Source: Cardinalis cardinalis
Taxonomy: Eukaryota; Chordata; Aves; Passeriformes; Cardinalidae
NCBI GenBank assembly: GCA_014549065.1
Contig: JACDOX010000012.1
Coordinates: forward strand, 8,162,751 to 8,226,750
Length of the DNA: 64,000 nucleotides
Direction: 5' to 3'
Position numbers and translations under genes: made by a program. The notes beneath the pieces are model-generated. The model saw only the letters and a program-made list of their open reading frames with translations, ran no database searches and was not told where the DNA came from. Of this stretch, positions 50,951-63,842 are shown one piece after another (position 1 is the stretch's first letter; the number at the start of each line of letters is the position of its first letter).

Positions 50951-53900
50951 TGTCAACAGCCTTGCTAAACAGGGATTTCTTCACCACTTTGAACTTTACT
51001 TCACCACTAAGGCTTGTCTCTATTTCTTCATTGATGTCTTGTGATTCACCACGGGTAAATTAGTGTGGCAAAAAAGGTAGTNTTTTCAAATGTTTTTTAT
51101 TAAGGAATTGCCACACAAGTATTTAAATCTGTGCTTTTGAATGCTAATAGGACAATATCTGGGTCTGATTATATCCTGTGTCCTATGGAAATTTTCATCT
51201 ACTTTTGTGGGAATTTTGTTTGGATNGATTTTAGTGAAGTCTTAACTTGCTCCTTTCAAATGTTCCATAAGTATTCAGTGTTTAAACACTTTGAAAACAT
51301 GAGCCTCTTAAATTTTTTGAGATTGAAGATTGAAAGAAAAATTTGTTATCTGAAGGCATAAAAATCCATTATTATACTTAAAAATATCTTTTTTTCAAAA
51401 TGTAAGGGGAGGAATGAATTTTGGAATTAAATACCAGAAATATAATAATCCCAGTCTTTCAAAACCAGAAATNATCCGTTCAGCACCAACAATTTATTAA
51501 AGTGGAATGGGTTTGAAAATAATAAGTATCTGCCAGAATTATGTCTGACTTTAGTTCCTTAATGCTTGTACNCTTCGATTTAAATTGAGTTCAATGGTGA
51601 AGAAGCCTTGTCATTCATAAATGGCAGATTAGTACTATATTTTGTCCTTTCCCTTAAAAACCCCAATAATCTATCACAACTGTGTTTAGGAGCAGATAAA
51701 GGATTTATTCTGACCGTTTTATGAGACAGTGGCTTCCAAATAATTTGTACAGACATAGGTTTTTCTCACAGGACCAATGCACAGCCAGCCAACAATTAAC
51801 TTTGTCAGGTGGCTAACAGCCATAAACCAATTATGTTTCAATGCAGATCTCTTCAACCTCTTATAAATAAAAAGGAGAGATGCTATAATAATGGAAAGCT
51901 GAAAGAGTAAATAGAAGAATTCTTTACTAACATGATAAATAACATATTCACTATTCAGCTGACTCATGTTCAGCAGATTTTGTCTTGCTGATTGCAAATA
52001 GTCAGTACTCTGAAGCAATATAAGTGGGACTGAAATGCCTACAAGTCTGTCTGATCTGCTTTTCTGTCACACTGGTTTTGCCATTAATTCCTTCTCTTCC
52101 CTCAGCTTTTCTTTATCCTTCACTACCTTTGTTTGCATCAGAAGTGACACACACATTCTCTCTGACTCCAAGGTTAAAATTTCCCACAAATGGAAAATAA
52201 TTACTTTTGGCTACACAGTCTAACCCTGCCCATGTCACTAATCACTCTGCTACAGACTAAAAAACAAAGGCCAGCAGAGCTCATGCAGATTCTCATCACA
52301 ATTAAAATCATTTGAGTACCAGAGACATACTCTTGCCTGCCTGACTCATATGGTGTGACTGTCATCTGAGCTGTCATGTGGCTATGAGCTTCCACAGCTC
52401 AAGTAAATAAGACTGTAGCTACTTTGGGGATTCTCCTACTGGGGCATGAGTTCTTTGCTGAAGATATTAACACATGCACTCACACGGTGTAGCAGCCATA
52501 CTTCTGTGAATGATGACAGACACATGAGAGATGCAATTATTATGTAGTCCCATTTAATGGGTTATGTAACAAAGCTGATACAGCTGGACTCAGAGGACCA
52601 TATTAGCAGAGACATGTCTTCTGCTGCAGCAGGGCACTTGTGCATCCGTGTGTGTGTGTGGTTCTGCTCAGCACAAATGCCAAGAACCACAACCATGCTA
52701 CAGCTGCTACTCGTGTGCATGTGTTTTATCTCGAGAGGAATTGGTCCCCATCCTCACAGAGCTGTCATGATCTGACTCATCTCAGACAGCTATGGCTAGA
52801 CTGAGCTTGTTTGCTTTTATTTTCTGTTTGTTGATCTGTCCTTTGATATTTCAGCCTCAAATTATCATCATGCTTGTAAATTATAAATGTTTAGCCTCTC
52901 TCTTGCCACTGTATTTTATGCTAGTAAGTGAAGTTTTTCTGTCCCTAAGGGATGAAAANCAAAACTTTAACTTGAGACTAAAATAGACTCTGTATATCAT
53001 ACTTTTTTCTTGACTGACACAGTTGGTCAACAAGAGGTTTCTTCAGTTCCCAGGCTTGATAGATGCTTTTCCTTTTCAAAAATACAGTACTTTCCACAGA
53101 ATCAGCCCTAAAGATACATGGCTTCCAATTCAAATGGGCTCCACAGCATTCCTTGAAAGGAACAGAGTCATCTGAGGTGTGTGGAATTCACCCACATTTT
53201 AACATAAAAGGTTCATGGTGAATATGTTGAGTTTTGCTGATTTCTCCCGTAAGCAGTTCTCATATTGGTGATCTTGGCTGCTCTAGCTAGAAAGCTGTTG
53301 ACACATGACTGTTTTGTCTGCTGTTGAGCAGTGCTCCCACACAGCATCAAGGCTGTCGCTCCAAAATGCCCCCAAGACCAGTAGGATGAGGGTGGACAAG
53401 AACTTGGGAGGGAACACAACAAGGACAACTGACCCAAACTCACCAAGGATGTATTTCATACGTCTGATCAGCAAAAAATGTTAAGAGAAGGTGTGGAGCA
53501 CGGGATGGAGGGACAGGGTGTGTTTGCTTTTTGTTATTATGACATTTGTCATCCAGACAAATTGCAGTATTTTCTTAAGACTTAATTCCTGCAAAGCAGC
53601 TGGACATTGTCTGCTGAGTGAAAATAGAGAAAAATTCTTCTGCTTTCCTTTGCTTTTTTTTGTGCAGTTTTTGCTTTTTCTTTTTTAAACCACCTTTTTC
53701 TTGACTTCTGAGTTTTTTCTGTCTTATTTACTTCCCACTCTCTTGCTGAGAGGACAAATGATAAAAGAGCTTGGTGGACACCTGGCATCCAGCTGTGGTC
53801 ATCCCACCACAGTGTAGAATTCTAGAAGTCTAAAGGAAAAAAAATTAAACATCCAGTCAGCCTTGTAATTTTATTCCCACTCTACTTTTGTCTCTGCTTT

Positions 53901-54701
53901 TGTCATTTCCATTTCTTTAGTGTATCAGGATGTAAAATTGTCATATTTTATCTTTCATGATACATACCTAATTCTATTTTCAGATCTCTTATTATGTCTT
54001 GTTATTTTTTAAAGNCAACAGGCTAGATGAGCTATGGACCACGTGGACCTTGTAAGACNAAAGTGCATTTGCTACCCTACTCAAGGCACTGTCTTACTGA
54101 ATCCCAGTTTTGGAACTATAATTCAAGATGGGTTTGATAAATTAATTCCTCAGTTTTGAATTATAGTTTTGCAGGAGTCACAAGTGATGTTTTATGTCTG
54201 TTAAGGAATAATAATTTTAAATTTAAACTTTAGAGATTTTTATTTGATCATTGTCCAGAGTCATGGATGCTCAGGATGCTACNAGTTTTTTAACTCAGAC
54301 TTTTTTTGTTTTATTCCCTTTTATTACCTCCTGAGAGAACTTCATGTATTCTGATTTTCAGGTGAGCATGAATACATCATGGTCTGTGTGTTTACTTCAT
54401 TTNATTTGTCTTTCAAAGTGGTTTATTTATGAGTGTAGGCTGCTCTAGTTGTAANCTGATTAATATTAATCTTGTCATCTGCTGAATTATCATATAGTCA
54501 AATGATTACAATATTCATTCTGACTTTATGTTTTGGATGTAAGCATTCATTATTTCACACANTTTTTCCTCCTTAACCTCTTTATATGTTAGAATTCAAA
54601 CATACACTTGTAAAAAAAAAAGCAACAACAAAAAGAGTATCTGATGATGATGCAAATATCAAAATCATTAAAGGGGAAAATTTGTCTAAATTTTGCAACA
54701 C

Positions 54702-54718
54702 AAAAAAAAAAAAAAAAA
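54702..54718. repeat. A17 homopolymer
   Basis: An uninterrupted run of 17 A, with no retrocopy recognised immediately upstream. Confidence 0.9.
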
Positions 54719-54984
54719 GTTGAAACAACATGGATTTAGGCTCACCAGAGAATTTAGAAAACAAATAGCAACAGGACACAATGGGTCACAATGGAAATGT
54801 AAGGNGACACAAACAAAGAGAGATTCAAGTTCATAGCAAAAGAAAAGGTCAGTGTTGAAACTACNAGTTAATGCAGTTTGAAACAAGGCTGTTGATACCT
54901 ATATTGGTATGTGCTTCTACCAAACCTGAGAAACTATGTCCAANATGATGGGGGAAGAGAGGATGTGGGTGTTTTTATCATTCT

Positions 54985-55318
54985 CCACAAATTCCTGAAA
55001 GGTGGCTGTAGTCAGGTGAGGGTTGGTCTCTTTCTCCAGGCAGCAACTGACAGAAAAAGAGGACACAGTCTCAAGCTGCATTGAGGAAAATATAGGTTGG
55101 ATATTAAGAAAAAGTGATCTCATGGAAAGAGTGATAAAGTTCTGGAATGGCCAGNCCAGGGAGGTATTGGAGTCACCATNCCTGGANGTGTTTTTAAAAA
55201 GACTGGATGCNGCACTCGGTGCCACGGTTTAGTTGAGGTCTTGGGGCTGGGTTGGACTCAGTTATCTTGAAGGTCTCTTCCAANCTAGTGATTCTGTGAA
55301 TTCTGTGTATTCTGTGAA
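54985..55318 (+). mobile_element. CR1 LINE 3' fragment
   Basis: This is the extreme 3' part of a CR1 element in forward orientation. It begins in the carboxy-terminal coding region (CTGAAAGGTGGCTGTAG near 54994, then the decayed GRFRLDIR-like and VIKFWN blocks at 55085-55145, and EVLESP...VFLKRLD near 55160-55206). The 3' untranslated part reads GGGTTGGACTCAGTTATCTT near 55250 and CTCTTCCAANCTAGTGATTC near 55275. It ends in three ATTCTGTG-type units at 55291-55318, the diagnostic CR1 terminus. The coding part carries one open frame from 55023 to 55232 but is only a tail, with five ambiguous bases. It is a typical dead, 5'-truncated insertion. Confidence 0.9.
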
Positions 55319-58300
55319 AAGAATTGAGTACTGTAGACTTTGATCTGACCTTAGTCTTCACAGAATGACAAAGCCAAACACCAGCAAGGGAATTGCCTCT
55401 TTCATCACACAAGCACAGTCAATGCATCACTTTGACTCCCATGGGCTGGCACAGCTCTGCCCTGATGGGAAGGCAACCCTGACTGTACAACTGTGGGTAA
55501 ATATAGCAGTATACCATTTCANGTGACATTGTCATTCTGTGCATGTGCTCAAAGAAGAGGAGTTATTGCATGAGCTATGGGCTCCTGGAGGCTCTCTCAG
55601 TTTCCCCACTGGTTCCTCTGGTTTGGGAAACCCTCCTGCACCACACTGGAGAGCTTTGCTCTCAATTGTACCAGCACCAGAGCTGCTCACCTCAGAGACT
55701 GAATTTCTTTGATCCCTGGGGAACAATGGGCAGCAACCAGTTGCAGTGTTTCATGCATTGTTTTGCTCATGGCCTTAGATCCTACAACACTAATTAACTC
55801 AATAAGAAGGAAGAAAATAACAGAACAAAGAAAAAGCAGATGACCAATATTATCATATCCTGTGAGCGGATGAGTGACTCATCCTGAGGTAAGTCTGTTT
55901 TCNTTGTCCAGATGTGAAATAAGGTTCTGAAAGACTTCAGGAGTAACAAACATTCTCAGCCCAGATATTCAAAAGCTTAGGTAGCTGGGNCACTGCATGG
56001 ATCCTCATAAATGTAAAGAATTACTGCCAGATCAGGAAGAGTAAGTCCAGCAGCTCTCACTGAAGATCTTACTGTATTTCCAGGTTAAGAGTACAGTGTG
56101 CAATAGTATGTTTAAATGGTCAAATAAATACCAAAATTGCTTATATGTTCTTGAGAGCTATTTACATGCACTTGTAGGCACTCATAATGTAGTCTTGCCA
56201 TAGGTCTGTTCTGAAATGAACTTCTAATAGGCATACAGGCTTTTTTCATGCTCTGAAAATCTATTTTTTTTAGCTGTGTGTTGAAAAATAATTCTCAGTG
56301 CTTGACACTGCTTTAAAAGAAGGTGAAACACTATTCTGTAGTTTGTNTTTGAGGAAAATTAAAAAAAAAAAAAAGCAAAACAAAAAGCCACCAAAAATAC
56401 CCCAAACTGAAAACAACCCTAATGAATCTGAAGTCATGGAACCAGACTATAGAAAACATATGTTCATAGTACTTTTGTAACATTTCTCTTATATGTTTTC
56501 TTATCTGTTTCATTGTCACAGTAAAAATTTAAGCCCTGTCTCAGAAAAATTGTCATGAAATAATTTTCTTTAGTGACACAGTGCAATGACATGAAGCCTT
56601 CACAATTCTGCTGAAGTAAATGATGAGGCTAAATCTTTTTCTGACATAGTAACATGAGTACTGATGTGACAGGAAAGTCAAAGGAATTTTGCTATATAGT
56701 TTATAGCTAACTTGATTTCAGTAGTATAAGGCCAGGCTCCTCATTTCAATTTTATGTAAATATTTATGATAGGCAATTCATAGATAATAGATTATTTGGA
56801 GGTTCTTTTGTGTCTAATACTGGCCTTTATCACAGTGTCAAAAAGAAGATATGAAGTGTTCATGGCACTCACTGAGTTAAGTGTAATGGAAGAGAGAAGT
56901 TACTCCCCACTTTTATGAATCACAGTCACAACAGTGTATTTCCAATTTTTGGGTACATTAGTTGTAAGAAAATTAGATTTCCTATTNCACCTAATGGTTT
57001 AGCTATATAATGTGCTTGATTTTAAGTAGCTCTGGTTCCACTCCATCAATTCCTCCCATCTTATTAATATTTAAATTCAATAACTGTTTTAATACTATTG
57101 ATTTGTGAACTTTTTGTAATTTAGATTGGCTCTCTTGTGNACATTTAAATTACATCTTTTGTCTTCTCCATTTTCATTCCAGACTAATGCTTCCATGGGA
57201 ACGTATGAGAGAGGAAACAGAAGCATCTCAAAAAGCACAGAGATTCCTGTTGATGGAATTTCTCTCCAGCACATGGGCAAAATACAAAATAACTTCCCTT
57301 CATTATTTTTATATATTGCTGTCATCATAAAATAACTATTTTTTCAGCTTCCTATATATGTCAAATTTGCTTCAACTATTTGAGTATATTAAAGTAAGTT
57401 GAATAAAAACAATAAACAATNATGTAAAAAATCTGGTAACAGAACAGGGACTCAATTATTTCATCTTCTTATCTCCAAGTTCACCAGAAATCCTAAAGCC
57501 CATATTATTCAAGAATAATATTATTAACCATACAAATTTCATGTGTTTTCACTATTNTTTTGAGATCTATTTACCCCTCTACAATTATATAAAATTAGAT
57601 TTATTAGCAGGGAAAATAAACCTGATTAAACAAATACCAACTAAGTTTTNATCTCACACTTAAGCCAAAATCTTTTGAAGATTATAAAAGTCATATTTCT
57701 ATTTTTTTTTTGTTTCACACACTTAATAACTTAAGCAGATCACTGCAAATGGTTGTATTTTTGCTGCAGAACAGGCATAATTTAAGAAAAAAACACTGTC
57801 ATTTGTGTTTTTTATACTGGTGGGCCAAGAAAGCATTAATCACATAGATTACAAATATATAGTTGTTGTCATGACAAATCTGTTTACACAGCTTGCAGAA
57901 AATAATATGACATAGTAATNTTTTTGTATTCTAAACAAAAGAATATTATTAAAGTTGCAAAAGTCAAGAACCCCGAGATTAGAGAATTCAACCTTACAAA
58001 TTCAAACTTACTTTTTCCCATTGGTGCAATCAACTTGTACTAGAAGCTCTAATTCTATATTTGCATAGTCCTTCTTCNTTGACTCATGCAATGGACCATC
58101 ATGGTTGTAGCTCTAACTGACAAGCACAAGCAATGATCATTCCAGCACCTCCTGTCTGTGCCTTAGTACCATATTCCAGCACCTTAGAACTCAAGCTGAA
58201 ATTCTACACACATAGATTTCTGTTAGAAGTGTGAAAAGAGAATCGCACATGTGAGCAAAAGCTGAACCATCTCCTCCTGCAAAGGATTGCTCTGGTGCAG

Positions 58301-61300
58301 AGCTTTATGTGGCTGCATGAAGGAAGCTTTCCTGCACTTTGCTGTGAGATTCCTGCCACTGTCTGCTTTTGAAGAGCTCATGACAGCTCAAGTAGAGCTT
58401 GGGAGAATTCAGAAATCCTCTAGCTTGCTCAGGAAGATGACCCAAAATGGACTGCAAGGAGCCAGTCCATTAAAATGATCTGGNTTGTGACTGATACCTG
58501 ATAAAAGCCAGGTCTGCACAAGGGCAGACGCAGCATCTGGTGTCCAGCAGCTATACAAAAAGGGAAGATTTCCTGTTCCCTCAAATATTTTGTTAGGCCC
58601 TCAAGAAGGTTAAAGGTATGGAGCTGGCCTGAGTCTAAACACCTGATCTGTGCAAGTTTCATACCATCTCAGCTGCTGCCTGAAAGAGTCAAGTTACTTT
58701 TTCCTTCGATGGCACAGTCACTTTCATCCTAATCGGAGGCAGTGTGAGTGTTGGGTAAATTAAGAAGGCCTGTGCTGTTTAGACAGACTGCTCCAAGCAC
58801 TTCACTGAGACTGTACTGAATTAGTTTTGGCTGGCTGTGGTTCTAAAAGAACATTCAGAGACAGAATCAGGTTTTAGCTCCAAGCTACAGCATTTAATTT
58901 ATGCTTTTAATTTCAAATTCTAAAATCTGGCAGAAGAGGTGGGGGAAGTTGAAGCAAAGAGTTGACCGGGTTTGAGGGGGCAAAATTACTTGTCAAAAGA
59001 TCTAAAGCAAGGATATTGATCTGGCATTAATTGTGACTTTTTTTATATTCTGAAGATGTAAATGTTTGTTAAAATGTCAGTTTTTCATTCAGGTTAGGTG
59101 CAAGACATAATTCAGATCAGATCCTTGTGTTTCATTTTGCTACTGAAAGATGAGTGAAAGGAGCATTTTTTCACAAAATGCTACACATCCATATATTAAA
59201 ACCACATAAGTGACTTTCCATCNAAAGTCTTATTTTCAGTAGTGAATTAGAATTACACACTAGGTTGAAATCCTAATGTCACTGAAGTCAGATGCAAAGC
59301 TCCCAGTGGAAGGTGACTGTTTCCATGTAAAGGGGGAGAGCTTCTAAAGGGGAGAAGCCTCAACCTAGTGTNCCTCTGAGTCCTAGAGGCTGGAAAGATT
59401 ATCAGACAGAGTTAATGTTCCCTGAAAGAAGATTATTCAGCTCCCATTTGTACACAAGGTGTATGATCTAATCACTCAAGTTTCATAGAAAGTCACTAAA
59501 ACATAGATAGGAAATAAAGACAAATATGCTACATCATTACTTTGCATTAAATTGGATGGATGTACAAGGAAGGGAGCCGCTTGTGATATACTTGTTTTTC
59601 ATATTATTCATTATTATTTTTATTATACATTCGTTTCTGTATTTTGCAATTAATAAGTGGATGAAGCCATCCACCATAATAATCTCTCAAAGTATAAATT
59701 AATTTAGGTACATCAGGATGTCTGCATGCACTCATCACATCCCATGTACATTCCACATTCCTTCTTTGGCAGTCTGAATCGTAGATGATTAGAAAAATAA
59801 GACACTATTTTAACTCCTAATCATATGCATTTTATATATTGAAATGAAAAAGCACTGGAGTGCACAGGATTTACAGCTGGGAAGACAGAAGGAGAGAATT
59901 AGAGAAAAAGAGGTTTCAAAACATTGACAGCAATACCTGGATAAGCACAGAAATTCTTGGGTTTCAGAATTAGATTGATCCATTAGATCATACCNCATTG
60001 TGCCTTCTGTTCATGAATATTTCTTCTTTATTCTCTAGGAGGAATTACAAGCATAAATTTTCTATGCACTGGTGAGAGAAATCTTTCTTTCATCTTAGTG
60101 AATACACATCTGCTACCTTGTATTCAAACAGACTGATTCTTACTTTAAAGACTCATTATGTTGCATTATACAAGAAAGTGTTGCATGCCTTGAGTTATAT
60201 TTATGCGTGCTTGAGCAGGTAACAAATAGTATAAGGATATAAAAGATTAATAATAGGAAAGTTATGACACTTCTTCCTTTTCAGAAAAACATTTTTCAAT
60301 TTTTCTTGTCACTTTTTTGTCTCTTAAAAATTCAGAATTATTCATTTCATGGTGGAAAGGTATAATTCTATGACACGGGGACAGTAATTCATATTCTCTT
60401 TAGTTAATTATANTAAATATAAGATCTGATTCGTCCTAGTTTCAATTCAACACTAGTTGTGGTTATGCTAAAGTCTAACTATTTTTAATACTGTAGTAAA
60501 TATTTATTAACTTCAAAGGGCCAAATATATGGCACAATATTTAAACCTGAAAGCCATTTACNCAAATTGTTAGATTTTTCTTTCTCTCTGTAGTTCTCAT
60601 ACGTATTTTTTCATTATTATTTTATTTATAATATTTTTGAAAGCTGTCCTACATTCCTTGGCCATTTTATTGGCCCATAGCTGAGCAAGAAATATAAGAG
60701 TTGCTCCATAAGAATTCAACTTCAAAGTATAAACTTCCATCAAATTCTCTTGGCCTGAGATCAGACATTACAACCATGTTTTCAAACTGAACACAGAGAA
60801 GCAGAAGCCTGTGTTACTGGTGTACTCCCCAAAGTCAGTTGGGTGCCCAGACAAAATAACTTGCAAAATTCTTAGTGCCTGAGTTTGGTTCACTGGACAC
60901 AGCCTAACAAGATGCTCAGACATGCTTTAATGCATTTAAAAATGCTTCGGTGGCTGCCCCTGTACTTTAAATTGTGCCTACGTGCATGCCCACGTATGCT
61001 CCTCAAACAAGGTCTATCTTTAGTAAGGTAATGACTGTTTCTACATTAGTTGTTCAATTTCCCTTGAGACTCCACTGGAAAGGAAAAAAAGGGCTCCGCC
61101 AAAGTGGGATTTAAATCTTACCCATCCAGATCCTAATTTATTCAACTCTGAAGCAGCATTTCTCTGTTCCTCTGCAGAGTATGCCAAGGAAGAAGACTTG
61201 ATGGACTAGCATATTCACTTTGATAAGTAAGTAGATATCCTTTGTCAGTGTTCAATATCCTGTAAGGTTCCTGTNTTAGCAATCTGGCTAAAAAACCGTG

Positions 61301-62334
61301 TGGGAGTGGAGAACAAGAAATGGTGTCACAGGCACTCTGAGCGCCACAACTATGTGTGCCTGTCTCAAGCTGTGGCTCAATTAGATGATTTTCAGAGATC
61401 ACGCAACACTTGCCCAGTGTGTGTGTGGCCTTTATAATTCAAGCAAATTTCTGCTCCTTTTTTCCCTACACACAGAAAAATGGTTAATTTTTTTTCCAGA
61501 GTGATGTGTTCTTAATATAGNTGTCATTACTTTAAATGCTTTCATAATAATACTGCATTGTGTAGCAGGAAACAAAAAGAATGCCAGAAAAGAACGCTGG
61601 ATGAAAAGCAGATGAATGAAAGCTTCAGTGCTGCTTTTCAAAAGATGGAACAAAGTTTCTTTTCCTCAACAAATTGAACCAGCATCTCAATTAATTCTAC
61701 TAGAGGTTCAGAAAAAAAGTCAGCACAAGCCTTGAAAAACCCCCACCTGCTCTACCTTTTAAGGCACCTGTGATGGTTAAAGAATGTACAGGAAGGAAAG
61801 AGTACTGCATTGCTGGGAAGCAAGAATTCCTGTCCTGAGTGTGGTGTATAGCACAGTGACTTGTCACTGNCTGGCTGTTTGTTTCCTGCCACATCCCCCT
61901 TCCTAGAGCAGGGCAGCCATTCCATGACATATTTCCATCAGGGATAAAAGCTGTAAAAAGACAGTTTCTTTCTCTTTCCCTGTTGCTTGTGTCCAGCCCC
62001 TCTGCTGTGATTCACTGATTTCAGCTACACTGATGCAACTGTCTTTTTTCAGTTGTGCCATAAGCCAAACGAGGAATCTGACTTGGAAAACCACTTCCAA
62101 ACTACTNGTTTAGTTCAGGATGTTTCACTGATCTGATTTAAAGTCCATCCTGAAGGCAGCCAGCTAAAAATCAAAAATGTAAGNGCACATCCTCCTCAAT
62201 GAGAAGGATAGTATGAGCAGGGACCTCTGCAGCCAGCTTCATTCTTGGAGGAAGCAGNGCACAGCTACAGGCTTTATGGAAAAGACAACTGGTATTCCTT
62301 AAATTGTCCCCGTTTTGTGCTGCAAGTATGTGTC
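55319..62334. other. Non-coding sequence, no gene recognised
   Basis: About 7 kb with no recognisable exon or RNA gene. A moderately GC-richer stretch lies at about 55.42-55.76 kb, with an open frame of 84 codons that has no known motif. A 14-base A run is at 56361-56374. A pair of facing TACGTG sites lies at 60979-60996. The stretch at 61.70-62.05 kb is richer in G and C but unidentified. Confidence 0.6.
56361..56374. repeat. A14 homopolymer
   Basis: An uninterrupted run of 14 A, simple repeat. Confidence 0.85.
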
Positions 62335-62398
62335 TACTGTTGGACTTGAGGATCATTGTAAGTCCCTTCCAAGTGAAATAACCTATTTTCTTCTATAG
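62335..62398 (+). mobile_element. Short CR1- or SINE-type tail fragment
   Basis: The words TTGGACTTGAGGATCATTGT and AAGTCCCTTCCAA match the conserved 3' tail shared by CR1 and TguSINE1 (TTGGACTCGATGATCCTTGT, then GGTCCCTTCCAA). TTCTTCTATAG follows where the ATTCTATG-type end would be. No tRNA head or reverse transcriptase sequence is recognised upstream, so the parent element is undecided and the start may lie further left. Confidence 0.55.
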
Positions 62399-63344
62399 TA
62401 AGTTAGTGTCTGCAGAAATAGTACTCTTACTATTTCTTTGACAGTAGCTTATCAAAAATAATTAATCTTGAGATTGTTGGTCTGTAATTATCTCTGTGGA
62501 ATTGTTTTCTTTTTCATATTCCTTTCTCTACGTCTCTAAACCTGTATGAAGAATTTAGCATGTTGNAGTCAAGCACAGTCATAACATCAGATTCTTATGT
62601 GCTTTGGGCAATCAAAAATTTAAAGGAGCTTTCTAAGAGATAAAATATTAGAAAAACTGTTGTTAAGCAGTATAAACTTACCTTACCCATATTCCATTCT
62701 TATTGCCATGTTTTGCCTTGAAAAGACAAAAATGAGGTCACAGGAATCAAAAAAAGGTTTATATAATTATTTTGATATATAATTGATAAAATATGTAATA
62801 AACTTAACTGCTGGTTCCAATAATCAAGAAAACAACCATGCTAAACAAATAAATTGTTTTAAATTTACTGAGAAAATATGAAAACTACAACACAAAAGAA
62901 CCTATTAAAGCACCTTTGCATTATTAGAGTGTCAAACAGATGTCCTTGTGAAGGAGAAATTTAATAGAAGTACATATCTACATATTTATAAAATTTGATT
63001 TCTTTATAAGTACCTTGTATGATTTATTTGTATTTTGTTGAGGTTCAAAATTAAAAACAACATGAGCTCTTAGAAAGATGGTGGTGAAGGATAAAAATGT
63101 GTGTTGAAAAGTGAATTTTGGCACAATAGTTACGGAATGAAGTTTCAGTCAAGAGGGTGGTACCCAAAAACTGCTTCTTAGAAGAAGAGTCAGAGTGCAC
63201 AGTTGTGCTTGAAGTAAGCCCTCAGCTTTGATAACTGAGGGACANGAGCAGTGGAAAAACCCTATATAACAGCTAAAATCAAACTTACTCCACAGGTATA
63301 CCCTACTGGTGAATTAACTTATCTTTTAACTTTGTTTTCANAGC

Positions 63345-63515
63345 TTCATAGAAAGATCTGTGTTGGAACAGACTTTAAAGATTATCTAGTTGAAATTCCC
63401 CTGCCATGGACAGGAATGTCTTTCACTTCCTCAAAGTCCTATCCAGCCTGATTTTGAACGCTTCCAGATATGGACAGGTGGGGCATCCACACTTTAGCTC
63501 TTCTGGGAAAACTTC
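63345..63515 (-). mobile_element. CR1 LINE 3' fragment, minus strand
   Basis: Read on the plus strand, this follows the reverse complement of the CR1 3' end. TTCATAGAAAGATC is the worn terminus. AAAGATTATCTAGTTGAAAT corresponds to the common AAAGATCATCTAGTTCCAAC, followed by CCCCTGCCATGGACAGG, CCAGCCTGATTTTGAACGCT and a GGGGCATCCACA stretch. The match fades after TTCTGGGAAAACTTC at 63515. The divergence indicates an old insertion. The small open frames crossing it are not genes. Confidence 0.88.
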
Positions 63516-63536
63516 AATTTTGTATCTAATATTTCC

Positions 63537-63586
63537 CATATATATGTGTGTGTGTGTTTGTGTGTGTGCGTGTGTATATGCATGTA
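63537..63586. repeat. (TG)n microsatellite with interruptions
   Basis: TATATG is followed by TG units broken by TT and CG, then TATATGCATG. The run starts about 20 bp beyond the recognisable part of the CR1 fragment and is probably polymorphic in length. Confidence 0.85.
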
Positions 63587-63842
63587 TATTCATGAATAAA
63601 CATATGAAGAATTTTCATCCTTTATTTCATCTGCTGAGATAAGGTAATCCAAAATGANCTGAGTAGTACTGTGTTAGCTTCATTTCCTAAGAAAAATCAG
63701 TTTCATATGCATCAGTCAGCAGACATCCTTTTTAGGCTTTGCCACCCAAAATGTATCTTGACTTTTACTGTCTTCCTCAGTCAGCAAGTGTGGATAGTAA
63801 GGATACTGTTATCAGCTGGTCCATCAATGAAGAAGAAGCTCC

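Larger units (their letters stand above)
48715..54984. other. Non-coding sequence, no gene recognised
   Basis: About 6.3 kb without a supported gene. It contains the CpG-richer block at 50521-50950 (listed separately), a G9 run at 50209-50217, a short TG run near 52646-52656 and a 17-base A run at 54702-54718. Short open frames have no recognisable motif. Confidence 0.6.

Noticed and set aside
63537..63586. TG-rich run as a regulatory Z-DNA element
   Set aside because: It is an interrupted microsatellite next to a CR1 fragment; nothing beyond composition supports a function.
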